From: Spirochaetia bacterium UBA6919
GTDB lineage: Bacteria; Spirochaetota; UBA6919
Direction of reading: 5' to 3'
Assembly: GCA_002450905.1 (NCBI GenBank)
Contig: DKAT01000077.1
Coordinates: forward strand, 1 to 17,069
Length of the DNA: 17,069 nucleotides
Of this stretch, positions 7,131 through 15,687 are shown piece after piece (position 1 is the first letter of the stretch; each line of letters opens with the position of its first letter). Below the pieces are notes generated by a model. That model was not told where the DNA came from, made no database searches, and worked only from the letters and a program-made list of their open reading frames with translations. The translations under genes and the position numbers were made by a program.

Positions 7131-10100
7131 ATGGATTCTTTACCAATATTACTGCAAATTGTCCTGCCTTCGTTATTCTCGCTTATCGTCATCCTGTTTT
7201 TCAGGAAAGTTGATCGGGATAAATTTCACTTATCTAAAATTAAAAAGTTCACTGATTCTGTACTCAATCAACTAGGTAATGTCGTGCAGGAAAAAGAAAA
7301 AGATGTGAAGAACCATGTTATGGAGATGGAAGAACTCATCAATAAATCTCAGATGCTTGCAGACTATCTTAAAGAGCAGGTTGAACAAGTAAATAAGAAA
7401 ATTGATATTATTCAAAGTCAAGATGGAATTATAGAAAATATTGATCAAAAATTACAACAAATCAATGAACTCAGTGAGAATGTTGACAAAAATATTACAG
7501 AGTTACAAAATGAGGATCATGAAATTAAGAAAATTGGTCATCGTGTAAATGTTATAAAAAATGCCCTCTTAGAAACGGAAAGAAAGATTCCCCAGATTGA
7601 AAAAGATATTATGGAGCAATCTCAATTGAAAATCAATCAATTGAAAAAGGGATTCGATGAGCATTTAATTGTCCTCTCAAAAAATATGGAAACCCAGGGG
7701 AAAGATACCTTCAATCATTTTAATAGACAACTTGAAGAATTCTCTAATAAATATGAAAATAAAGTTATAGAAGCTTCTAAAAATGTTGATAATTTCAATT
7801 CCACAGTCCATGAAATAGAACAAGGCCTCTATAAAACAAGGGATAAAATTTTAAAGGAAACAAATGATAGATATCAGGATTTCTACACAAGAATTACTGA
7901 AAGCACTAATGAATATAACAGCCAGATCAAAATGCTTGATGAGAAAATGGGTCATATTGAAAGTGATTCTAAATTATCCATTGAAAGATATATCCAGGAT
8001 GTTCATGTTCGTATTGATGGATTCTCTAATTTCCTTGACAAAATAGATAAAACTGCTCAGGACTTAGAAGCTAAGTTATTGAGTGAATTAGATGAAAAAA
8101 TATATTCCATCAGTGAAAATGCAAATAATAAAATTGAATTATTAAGAGATAATCTACGCTCTGCTGAAAATCAGGTGGATGATTTTATGAAATCTGCCAC
8201 AAATAATATTTCAACTCGTATGAATGATTTGGTTCAGGATGTTGAAAAACAGCAAAAATCCCTCGAAACAAAGATTAATGATACAGAAATGAATCTAGTT
8301 AATTTTGCAAATAATCTCAAATCAAGATTAACAAAAGATATTCAGCAACTTGTCCAAACTGTTGAAGAGGAAAGAAAAAAGGCAAATAAACAGACAAGTA
8401 ATATCAGTATATATCTCGATAGCTTTCTGGATAATGAAAAAGAACGCATCTCAAAAGAAATTAATAGCCTTTCCAATAAATTATCTGAAGATCACAAAGA
8501 GATCGAAAGAAATATCCACTCCCTAAATCGTGCGAAAGATGAAATCCGTAAAGAATTAGAACAAGGCTTAAATCAATCAAGACAATCCCTGGAAGTCCTC
8601 CACAATAATTTAAAAGATAAAATCTCGCAAAGTCATGAAGAACTCCACTATAAAATTGAAGACGAGAAAAAAACTGTCACTCGTATCTATGAAAATATGA
8701 AAACAAGCATGGAACATCTCCACAATGCCGCTAAAGACCGTATCTTCGCTGAATCCGAAGGACTTAGCTCCATGATTGAAGAAAAGAAAGATGAGATCGT
8801 ATTATTCTATGAACACAATAAATCCATCATTCAGGATAAGAATAAAGAATTAGAATACATGATCAATAGCATCAAAGATTTCTATAATTCAGAACTAGAA
8901 AGAGTTATCCAAGGTATTAAATCGAATTATGAAAAAACGGAACAAGAGTATATCTTCAACAATACCAGATTACTTAGAAACACCGAATCGCAAGTCAAGG
9001 AGATTGGTAAAGAATTGGATGCCCTCCAGGAGCATTTTAAAACCCTCTCTACAAGTTCTGTAAAAGATATTGAAGATCAGATGGCAAAATATAAACATGA
9101 ATTTATCTCGATGATGGATAATTTGGATAAACATGTTCGTGAAAAAGAAGATAAACTCATTGGAAGAATCGATGACAAAGCAAATGATCTTTCTCTAAAG
9201 GTAAGTGACATGGAATCACAGATCATACAAATAAAAGATAATGCTGTGAGAGATATGAGTAAACAAGCAAATGATATCCAGGTAAGTGTAGGACGTCTTG
9301 AGCAAAAATACGCTGACCTCTTCGATAATAAGATGCTTGAATACAATAATAAATTAGGAGACGTTTCAAATTATATCAGTCAAATGAAACTCGATTCACA
9401 AAAAGAATTCGAAAAAATGCTTATCCAATTTAAAGATCGAATAGACAAACAAGGTCGCGAGCTCGACAATAAAATGGCGATGAAAGTTGACAAGTCAGTA
9501 GTCAATTTAAAATTAGCTGTAGAAAAAATGGAATCTGAACTCAATACACGAATTAAATCATATATTGATAAAACAGAGATGAAAGTAAGTAGCTTGGATT
9601 CTGAAATCAAGAGAATCAAAGAATATGATCTTTCGGTAGAAGAGTTTAATCAAAGATTTGATCGTGAACTCCAAAGAGTCACAGATGAATTGATCCAATT
9701 GAAAGAAAAATTATCCTATGAAACAAAAGAAGAGTTCAAGAAAATCAATTCAGAACTTCAGTTAATTGACGAAAGAATAGAATCTTTCACAAAAGAATCC
9801 AGAATCTTCAAGAAAGCTGATAAGTTCTACGATAAATTGAAACTGGAGATTGATTCGGCAAATGATCAGATCAAACGATTAAGAGATGAAAAGGACTATC
9901 TAAATGATCTGGACAATAAGCTCAAATCAATGATGAAGGGTAGAGAAGATCTCATGACTGAAATCAATCGCATAGAATCCAAGAAAGCTGAGTTAAACAC
10001 AATAACCAGTCGTCTTCAAGATCTCATAAAATTGTCTGGTGACACTGATAATCGCCTTTCAAAGGTCAACGAAGAGATGAATTTAATTAATAAAGTCAAT

Positions 10101-10775
10101 GATAAGTTAAAAGAATTAGAGGTAATTTACACCAAAACAGAAAATAAAATTACTGAAATCCAGGACACTAATAATTCTATCAATAAATCGGTACAATCAC
10201 TTTCTCAGGCAAAACAATTTATTGATACATTGGATGATAAAATTAATGGTATCAAAAGTGACTTTAATAATTTCACTAACAAAAATGATCAAATGAAAGA
10301 TGCTCTACAAAATATTGAAAAGAAAATTAATCATTTTGAAAAAAATGAAGATAAAATGGAAGGTTTCATCGAGAAATTCTCTCAAATGGATTCTTTCATC
10401 ATGGATATTGAAAAGAGAATTGATCAGTTGGAAATTGCCAGAAAACGTCTGACTGAAACTGAATCCCGACTTGAAAATATTCAGATCAATGCAGATAATA
10501 AAATAAAAGAATTATCGAGTTTAGTTCAAGTTAACCCTGGAAATGGTAATAAAATTGATAAAATAAAGTCATCTGAAATAATTGATCAGAATGCAAATTC
10601 TTCATCCCATGTAGCTACTTTACAAAAAAGTACTTTAAACAGTGAAAATAGACAAGAAGCTGTTATCAAACTATTTGAAAAAGGATTTGATATCGATCGA
10701 ATCAGTACTTTATTAAATCTTAGCAAAAGTGAAGTGAAACTGATTATAGATGTTGAAAAAACTAAATTAAAATAA
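7131..10775 (+). CDS. Giant membrane-anchored coiled-coil protein (SpiroCoCo-like)
   Basis: A 1214-residue protein with one N-terminal transmembrane segment (about residues 4-25, then RKVDRDK, positive-inside). More than 1,000 residues of highly charged heptad-like sequence rich in Lys, Glu, Asn, Asp, Ile and Leu follow. I see no proline between Pro154 and Pro1136 and no Cys or Trp anywhere, consistent with one uninterrupted rod. After a short low-complexity linker (about 1130-1170) comes a compact C-terminal helix-turn-helix-like piece at about 1173-1212, 'EAVIKLFEKGFDIDRISTLL' then a second helix. The architecture fits the spirochaete family called SpiroCoCo; molecular function is unknown, and a scaffold or cytoskeletal role is inference. 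The ATG has a strong GGAGGGG (7121-7127). It is divergent from the PII-like gene and is followed by a terminator, so it is probably monocistronic. Confidence 0.8.
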   Translation: MDSLPILLQIVLPSLFSLIVILFFRKVDRDKFHLSKIKKFTDSVLNQLGNVVQEKEKDVKNHVMEMEELINKSQMLADYLKEQVEQVNKKIDIIQSQDGIIENIDQKLQQINELSENVDKNITELQNEDHEIKKIGHRVNVIKNALLETERKIPQIEKDIMEQSQLKINQLKKGFDEHLIVLSKNMETQGKDTFNHFNRQLEEFSNKYENKVIEASKNVDNFNSTVHEIEQGLYKTRDKILKETNDRYQDFYTRITESTNEYNSQIKMLDEKMGHIESDSKLSIERYIQDVHVRIDGFSNFLDKIDKTAQDLEAKLLSELDEKIYSISENANNKIELLRDNLRSAENQVDDFMKSATNNISTRMNDLVQDVEKQQKSLETKINDTEMNLVNFANNLKSRLTKDIQQLVQTVEEERKKANKQTSNISIYLDSFLDNEKERISKEINSLSNKLSEDHKEIERNIHSLNRAKDEIRKELEQGLNQSRQSLEVLHNNLKDKISQSHEELHYKIEDEKKTVTRIYENMKTSMEHLHNAAKDRIFAESEGLSSMIEEKKDEIVLFYEHNKSIIQDKNKELEYMINSIKDFYNSELERVIQGIKSNYEKTEQEYIFNNTRLLRNTESQVKEIGKELDALQEHFKTLSTSSVKDIEDQMAKYKHEFISMMDNLDKHVREKEDKLIGRIDDKANDLSLKVSDMESQIIQIKDNAVRDMSKQANDIQVSVGRLEQKYADLFDNKMLEYNNKLGDVSNYISQMKLDSQKEFEKMLIQFKDRIDKQGRELDNKMAMKVDKSVVNLKLAVEKMESELNTRIKSYIDKTEMKVSSLDSEIKRIKEYDLSVEEFNQRFDRELQRVTDELIQLKEKLSYETKEEFKKINSELQLIDERIESFTKESRIFKKADKFYDKLKLEIDSANDQIKRLRDEKDYLNDLDNKLKSMMKGREDLMTEINRIESKKAELNTITSRLQDLIKLSGDTDNRLSKVNEEMNLINKVNDKLKELEVIYTKTENKITEIQDTNNSINKSVQSLSQAKQFIDTLDDKINGIKSDFNNFTNKNDQMKDALQNIEKKINHFEKNEDKMEGFIEKFSQMDSFIMDIEKRIDQLEIARKRLTETESRLENIQINADNKIKELSSLVQVNPGNGNKIDKIKSSEIIDQNANSSSHVATLQKSTLNSENRQEAVIKLFEKGFDIDRISTLLNLSKSEVKLIIDVEKTKLK

Positions 10776-10811
10776 TCCTTAACAATTATTTTTCAATATA
10801 AAATAAAAATT

Positions 10812-10854
10812 ACCGCAGATTATTACGATATTTTATAAAATCTGCGGTTTTTTA
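10812..10854 (+). terminator. Intrinsic terminator after the coiled-coil gene
   Basis: ACCGCAGATT (10812-10821) pairs perfectly with AATCTGCGGT (10839-10848) across a 17-base loop and runs directly into a T-rich tract ending at 10853. It lies 37 bases past the coiled-coil stop codon and is the clearest terminator in the window. It separates the coiled-coil gene from the next plus-strand gene. Confidence 0.85.
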
Positions 10855-10917
10855 TTGTTTGTATGAACAAAAAAAATTATTTAAATTTATTATTCAATTA
10901 ATGTTTTGGAAGTAATA

Positions 10918-12690
10918 GTGAAGGATAATTCAAGCCAGCCCAATGATAAGTTAATTACAGATTTAGAAAGTTATTTAAACTTTGTTAATTTATGTAAAAA
11001 ACCCCGGCCCCCAGAAGTGAAATCAATTATTGAAAAAATTGTAAAAAGTGAAACATCCATAGTTAATCGTATAAAAAGAATTAATGAAATTGATGACAAA
11101 TTAAAATACGACCCAAAATCATTTAAAAATAATAATAACAATCCATCAATCAAAGCTTTCCCTCAGTTGAAAATCGTTCAAAATAATTTATTTAATTATA
11201 TTTTATTTCAAAGAAGTAAGCTAATAAGCTTTGGAACACGCACCAAAACCATTGATTTCCGTTTCTTTGGGCTAAAAAAAGAATTATCTGCATCTGCTAT
11301 TGTTTTTTGGAAGCAATGTTATAATGAAGTGAAGGATCACCTCTATAAGCAGTTAAACTATATTGTCTTATATGGCTGGAAAGATCTAGATCCCCTGTCT
11401 TATAATCTTATGGCAAAACTAAATGATTTTATAGTTAAATTCGTTAAAGAAGGCGAGCTTCTTGACAGAAATCTTCCACTTGAACAAAACTTTAAAATTA
11501 TTGAATCGATTATGGAGTCTTATCTATTACTTACCTTGTTACCCTCTTACAAAGATTTGATTAAAGAAAGTATTTTTCAAATATTAATGACTCATAAAGA
11601 CTTTAAATCAACAAATAGAGATTCGATGAGGATTTTGGAAGAATTAATAAATTACGAGAAAAGAACCCTTGGATTTTTTAATATTCTCTTAGCATTCTTC
11701 TCTTTAAATTATAATCGATTTGTAATCCATGAAGATCTTTTAAAACATTTTCAATTTCAACAGATTGATTCTGATAAATTTATTTTTAACGAAAAAACCC
11801 TATCTGAAATCAATTCATATATGCAATCTATTAATGAAGAATTAAATAAAATTGAAAATGATTTATTTAGACTTAAATTTATTGACCCAAATCTTTCAGA
11901 AACATCACAGCCTGAAAATAAATGGGTTGAATTGTATAATAGGCTTTGTTTTTATGAACTTTATTCATCCCAAAATACACGTGGTTCTTTTAAAGAAGAT
12001 GTTTATGATAAAAATCCTTTTCAATCTTTGTTTAAAGATGTATTAAGATATTTGGTTAGGGTAACGCAAGGTTTTATAAATACCTATGGACCTATTTTAA
12101 AAAATGAAATAGAAATAACAAAAGATCATCATACTACAAAAGTAAAAATATTTAATCCAGTACTTTTTAGAAAAGAATTCCAAACTTTTGAAGAAGTTTT
12201 AAAGGATTATGACTTTATAAAATCTCAAAGTGAAGTGATAACTATTACTTTTGACACTTATAATCAATATAATTTTACAAAAAAAATAAGTATTGAAAAA
12301 GAAGAAAAATTATGTAAACTTATTGAACGTCTATTGGATACATATAAAATTATTTCTATAAATCTTACAAACCTTCTTTTAGGGCACTCTATAGCTAGTA
12401 TTTCAAATCCTAATCAGTTACTTGACAAATACAAAGAACAAAATAAAATCATCGATTCCATTGATGAAGAAGAAAATCGATTGATCCCTTATGCTTTTGA
12501 AATTATTGTTCATAACAAATTCTTAGGAGAAATAAGGGTAATAGATTTATTAAATCAAATTGTTTTTTTTGTTAAAAACCTTATTTTTTTGTTTCGTGAA
12601 AATGAAATTCATAATCGTTATCTAGAGAAAGATAAACTAATTGAAAAAATGGAATCCATCCTTACTTTGAAGTCTAAAATCACAATATAA
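10918..12690 (+). CDS. Uncharacterised ~590-residue protein, soluble and helical
   Basis: I do not recognise this protein with confidence. It lacks a signal peptide and a clear transmembrane segment, is rich in Lys, Asn, Ile, Leu and Phe, and looks mostly helical. An Asn run lies near residues 71-75. Just after residue 100 there is a distinctive segment, DFRFFGLKKELSAS, followed by a Trp/Tyr-rich stretch (VLYGWKDLDPLSYN). A few hydrophobic helices occur near the C-terminus (IVFFVKNLIFLF). An in-frame TTG at 10906 overlaps the ribosome-binding site GGAAG (10908-10912); GTG at 10918, five bases after it, is the preferred start. It follows the coiled-coil gene after a terminator and precedes an aldolase gene by six bases. 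A lineage-restricted spirochaete family (for example DUF5312) should be tested, but I cannot assert it. Confidence 0.75.
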   Translation: MKDNSSQPNDKLITDLESYLNFVNLCKKPRPPEVKSIIEKIVKSETSIVNRIKRINEIDDKLKYDPKSFKNNNNNPSIKAFPQLKIVQNNLFNYILFQRSKLISFGTRTKTIDFRFFGLKKELSASAIVFWKQCYNEVKDHLYKQLNYIVLYGWKDLDPLSYNLMAKLNDFIVKFVKEGELLDRNLPLEQNFKIIESIMESYLLLTLLPSYKDLIKESIFQILMTHKDFKSTNRDSMRILEELINYEKRTLGFFNILLAFFSLNYNRFVIHEDLLKHFQFQQIDSDKFIFNEKTLSEINSYMQSINEELNKIENDLFRLKFIDPNLSETSQPENKWVELYNRLCFYELYSSQNTRGSFKEDVYDKNPFQSLFKDVLRYLVRVTQGFINTYGPILKNEIEITKDHHTTKVKIFNPVLFRKEFQTFEEVLKDYDFIKSQSEVITITFDTYNQYNFTKKISIEKEEKLCKLIERLLDTYKIISINLTNLLLGHSIASISNPNQLLDKYKEQNKIIDSIDEEENRLIPYAFEIIVHNKFLGEIRVIDLLNQIVFFVKNLIFLFRENEIHNRYLEKDKLIEKMESILTLKSKITI

Positions 12691-12696
12691 TATTTT

Positions 12697-13338
12697 ATGA
12701 ACGATATTTTACGATATATTTCAACTCATAAAATTATAGCAGTAATTCGGGATGCAAATTTTCAAAGTGCATTAAAAACCTGCTATACTCTTATTGAAGG
12801 TGGGATTAAGATTATTGAAATTTCTCTGCTTACAAAGAATGCTTTTAAAATTATAAATAAACTTCGAAAAGAAAATATTTTTGTAGGTGCTGGTACCATT
12901 CAAAATGAAAACGAAGCTCAGCAAGTGATTGATGCGGGATCCCTGTTTAATGTATCTCCCTATATTGATGAAAAAATTATTAAATTAAGTTTAAATAATA
13001 ATATAGTAGCTTCAGCGGGTTGTGTTACACCAAATGAAATAAATTTAGCGCGAAAATTAGGGGTACATATCTATAAAATATTTCCAGCACATGCCTTTGG
13101 TGGATTAAAATATTTAAAATCTCTTATAGATATTTTTCCTGATTTACAATTTATGCCAACTGGCGGGGTAAATATTGATAATTTCATAGAATATATAAAA
13201 ATTGGTGTATTTTCAGTGGGGATGTCAGAATCACTTATCCCAAAACGATTTATTGATACACAAGACTTTGATAAGATTAAGGAAAATGCAAATCATTTTG
13301 TAAAATTACTTGATAATTATAATAGTTCTATTCATTAA
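12697..13338 (+). CDS. KDPG/KHG/KDPGal aldolase family protein
   Basis: Class I (Schiff-base) aldolase of the Eda family, which cleaves 2-keto-3-deoxy-6-phospho-sugar acids or 4-hydroxy-2-oxoglutarate to pyruvate and an aldehyde. In the 213 residues: IAVIR at 14-18, EGGIKIIEIS at 34-43 with the expected base Glu41, VGAGTI at 63-68, VSP at 86-88, TPNEI at 111-115, YKIFPA at 126-131 with Schiff-base Lys127, FGG at 134-136, and MPTGGV at 153-158. The E. coli Eda motif EVTLRT reads EISLLT here, so the arginine equivalent to Arg49 is Leu45. That brings it closer to DgoA-type enzymes at this position, so the substrate is uncertain. It starts six bases after the upstream stop without a visible ribosome-binding site, suggesting coupling. 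No Entner-Doudoroff dehydratase is in the window. Confidence 0.85.
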   Translation: MNDILRYISTHKIIAVIRDANFQSALKTCYTLIEGGIKIIEISLLTKNAFKIINKLRKENIFVGAGTIQNENEAQQVIDAGSLFNVSPYIDEKIIKLSLNNNIVASAGCVTPNEINLARKLGVHIYKIFPAHAFGGLKYLKSLIDIFPDLQFMPTGGVNIDNFIEYIKIGVFSVGMSESLIPKRFIDTQDFDKIKENANHFVKLLDNYNSSIH

Positions 13339-13349
13339 TTTATAATATT

Positions 13350-14429
13350 TTAATAAGAATTGTTAGCAATTTTAATTTTGAAATTTTTAGAAATCTCATT
13401 TTCTGAATCATCAACAGCTTTTATAGTTATTTCATAGTTACCATCAGGAAATTTATATTCTCCTTTGATATTTTTTGAACGAGTATCCCAATAATCTTTA
13501 CCTTTTTCAATGAATCCATAATTTTTATTAATTAAATTATAATAGAACTTTCTATTAGTTCTTTTGAAATTATTTACGGTTTTTTGTGGTCTTTTAAAAT
13601 TGAAAACTTTTTTTATATCCCCCTGAATAAAAATAATTAATGGATCTATCTTATAATCATCCATTGGTTTGATATTCTTGACTCCAGGTAATTTATCAAA
13701 TTGAAAACTTGTTACATTACATATATAATATTTTTTATTTGATTCAATTCTTTGAATAGTAAAAGATATTTTATAGGGAGTCAGCATGTATGGACTGGGG
13801 GGAATCATGTCTATAATATGAGCTATGATATCTACTTTACCTGAAAGGATGTATTGATTATTTTTTTTATGAAAATAATCATTTGTATTGTGCATTCTAA
13901 AATAGACATCTTTAATTGTTGGAGGATCAAAATCATCTAGTTCTTCTAAATAGGGCATGGGATTTATTAATAAACCATTTTTCCATAATTCGACGTGGAT
14001 ATGAGAGAAATCAGGCATTTCGCCAGAAACTCTTCCGATGAATTCCCCTTTCTTAAAATATATTTTATCTTTAGAAAACGTCCTGATCTTTGATGGTATC
14101 GAATCAGGATTCAAATGTAATACCACCCATATCAAATGATCATCACCATAAATTACAAGTCCAGTACGAAATGAAATGTCATCTTGGTCCTGTACGAGTT
14201 TTACATAACCACTTGTCATGGAATAGACAGGGGTATTGGGTGGAGCCAATATATCAATAGCATGATGGAAATAATTAACCTCGCTTGAGATAGGGGTGTG
14301 AAAGAGATTCCCAATTTTGATAGAACCCTTTATAGGCCATGGATGTCGTTTTATGGATTCACGGCTATTGAGGGTGTAATTAAATAGCAGAAAAAAAATA
14401 ATGGTTTTTAAAAGTATTCTTAATATCAT
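13350..14429 (-). CDS. Secreted M23-family metallopeptidase with C-terminal domain
   Basis: A 359-residue exported protein. A hydrophobic signal sequence or anchor occupies about residues 3-20. The LytM/M23 domain (about 35-165) shows the zinc ligands of the H-x(3)-D motif, His55 and Asp59 in FHHAIDI, and the H-x-H motif, His143 and His145 in SHIHVELW, plus His105 in VVLHL. All expected metal and catalytic residues are therefore present. Such enzymes cut peptidoglycan cross-bridges or, when in adaptor form, activate other hydrolases. The remaining 190 residues are strand-rich and end with DGNYEITIKAVDDS and a final strand, like an Ig- or FlgD-type domain. It follows the U32-like gene by 46 bases on the same strand and converges with the aldolase gene, 11 bases apart. 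Confidence 0.88.
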   Translation of the reverse strand: MILRILLKTIIFFLLFNYTLNSRESIKRHPWPIKGSIKIGNLFHTPISSEVNYFHHAIDILAPPNTPVYSMTSGYVKLVQDQDDISFRTGLVIYGDDHLIWVVLHLNPDSIPSKIRTFSKDKIYFKKGEFIGRVSGEMPDFSHIHVELWKNGLLINPMPYLEELDDFDPPTIKDVYFRMHNTNDYFHKKNNQYILSGKVDIIAHIIDMIPPSPYMLTPYKISFTIQRIESNKKYYICNVTSFQFDKLPGVKNIKPMDDYKIDPLIIFIQGDIKKVFNFKRPQKTVNNFKRTNRKFYYNLINKNYGFIEKGKDYWDTRSKNIKGEYKFPDGNYEITIKAVDDSENEISKNFKIKIANNSY

Positions 14430-14475
14430 AAGAGTATCTCAAATAAGTTGTTCTGATCGATCATTCATATATAAA

Positions 14476-15687
14476 TTATTTTCTGAAGATAAGACTTTTT
14501 GCCGTAACTCCCTTTCTCCAATTCATAATAACCATATCCCCTTCATGGGCTTGTTCAATATCACATTGATTAAAATCTTTTAAATTATAATTATTCATTA
14601 AAATCTCCTTTCCTTCGGGTGTATGTATAATCAATTCATCCCGTATATTAAAGCTATTCATTACTTCTACAGCCATAACGGATTCTTTAATTGTCCCGAT
14701 AACTTCTCCTAAACAATGATCCCTCTCAGTGATGTTTTGATTAACATGGCTATCTGTTTTATTTTCAAGAAAAAATCCTTCTGTGAAACCCTGAGAATAA
14801 TAAGATTCCATTTCCTTTAGAGCTTTCGGTACATCGAATTCTTTTTCTGATGATGATATGATAGAATCAATATATTTGTGATAATGTTCTGTAATAATTT
14901 TCATGACATCGAGTGGCTTATTTCGGAAATCGAATAGAACATAGTTTAGTCCTATTTCCAAAACTTTTTTCAAATGGGGGAATAAACATAATTCTTTGGG
15001 GTATATTAAAAAAGATCCATGAGGGTTGTCATGAAACGGGAAATATTCTCCAGGTCGTTTTTGTTCTTCTAACAACAATTTATAATATTTCTCACCTCTA
15101 TGATCTTCTTGAATAAAATCACTTTGCTCAATGAGACGTCGTTTTGTATAAAATAATAAAATGGGTCCATGGATTAGGATCTCATTTTCAAGACTAGATC
15201 TATGATTCATATCGATCAGATCATCTATTGGGACTTCTTTTGAAAAAACAAACGTCTTGAGCGTGGGTGATAAAGATTTTTCAAGAAATTCAAGAGATTT
15301 CCAGTTATCATTCCCTGTGTAAGTATTAATCTCTAAACGAAATTCGGGGAATTCATTTTTAATCAGAGAGGCTATACCTAAATCCTGAACACGGATTCCA
15401 TCGTAACCCATGTTCTTAATTTTATTTAAAAAAGGCTTGATTACAAGGAGATCCTCTTGATGAGCAATAATATCCAGATTGAAAATTATTTGAAGTGATT
15501 TATTACTATTTTTTCCGTAACTTAATATCTTTTCAAGATAATTATAATCTATTTCATCCTTCCAATCTCTAGTACAAAGTAGGGATAACCGGGGCTCTTC
15601 GATGAGTAATTTATCATAATTTAACTCCAAAGCACATTTTAATTGCTTCAAGTCTTGTATGTATGTTGCAAATAATGGCATTTTCAA
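14476..15687 (-). CDS. U32 peptidase-family protein lacking the Fe-S cysteines
   Basis: The 403-residue product has the TIM-barrel-like U32 core and C-terminal small domain. The family core motif is present as an IHGPILLFYTKR segment, followed by HRGEKYY, then YPKELCLFPHL. The usual hinge reads YYSQGFTEGFF, and the last 80 residues (LGEVIG onwards) form the beta-rich C-terminal domain. Characterised relatives (TrhP, UbiU, UbiV, RlhA) act in tRNA, ubiquinone or rRNA hydroxylation and hold a 4Fe-4S cluster. Here the cysteines of the HGALC..SGRC and NRGxCxxxC motifs are replaced by Leu, Arg, Lys and Leu, so cluster binding at that site is unlikely. TTG at 15687 is the chosen start: GGAG (15695-15698) lies seven bases upstream, and the codon overlaps the preceding gene's TGA (TTGA). 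An ATG at 15681 is the alternative. Confidence 0.8.
   Translation of the reverse strand: MKMPLFATYIQDLKQLKCALELNYDKLLIEEPRLSLLCTRDWKDEIDYNYLEKILSYGKNSNKSLQIIFNLDIIAHQEDLLVIKPFLNKIKNMGYDGIRVQDLGIASLIKNEFPEFRLEINTYTGNDNWKSLEFLEKSLSPTLKTFVFSKEVPIDDLIDMNHRSSLENEILIHGPILLFYTKRRLIEQSDFIQEDHRGEKYYKLLLEEQKRPGEYFPFHDNPHGSFLIYPKELCLFPHLKKVLEIGLNYVLFDFRNKPLDVMKIITEHYHKYIDSIISSSEKEFDVPKALKEMESYYSQGFTEGFFLENKTDSHVNQNITERDHCLGEVIGTIKESVMAVEVMNSFNIRDELIIHTPEGKEILMNNYNLKDFNQCDIEQAHEGDMVIMNWRKGVTAKSLIFRK

Noticed and set aside
9077..9619. Minus-strand Ser/Leu-rich frames of 79-89 residues inside the coiled-coil gene
   Set aside because: They are reverse-strand shadows of heptad-repeat codons; their composition (Ser, Leu, Ile) is what antisense of Lys/Glu/Asp-rich sequence gives.
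10855..10870. TTGTT...AACAA dyad between the terminator and the orphan gene as an operator
   Set aside because: Five-base arms in AT-rich DNA are expected by chance and no regulator gene is nearby.
11107..11153. Minus-strand frame (10971-11153) and the Asn-codon run as a simple repeat of interest
   Set aside because: The AAT/AAC run is short and within the coding frame of the orphan protein; low complexity is common at this base composition.
13358..13371. AATTG-TTAG-CAATT hairpin followed by a T-rich run, as a terminator for the aldolase gene
   Set aside because: Only five mostly A-T pairs, and it lies within the coding 3' end of the M23 gene; too weak to call.
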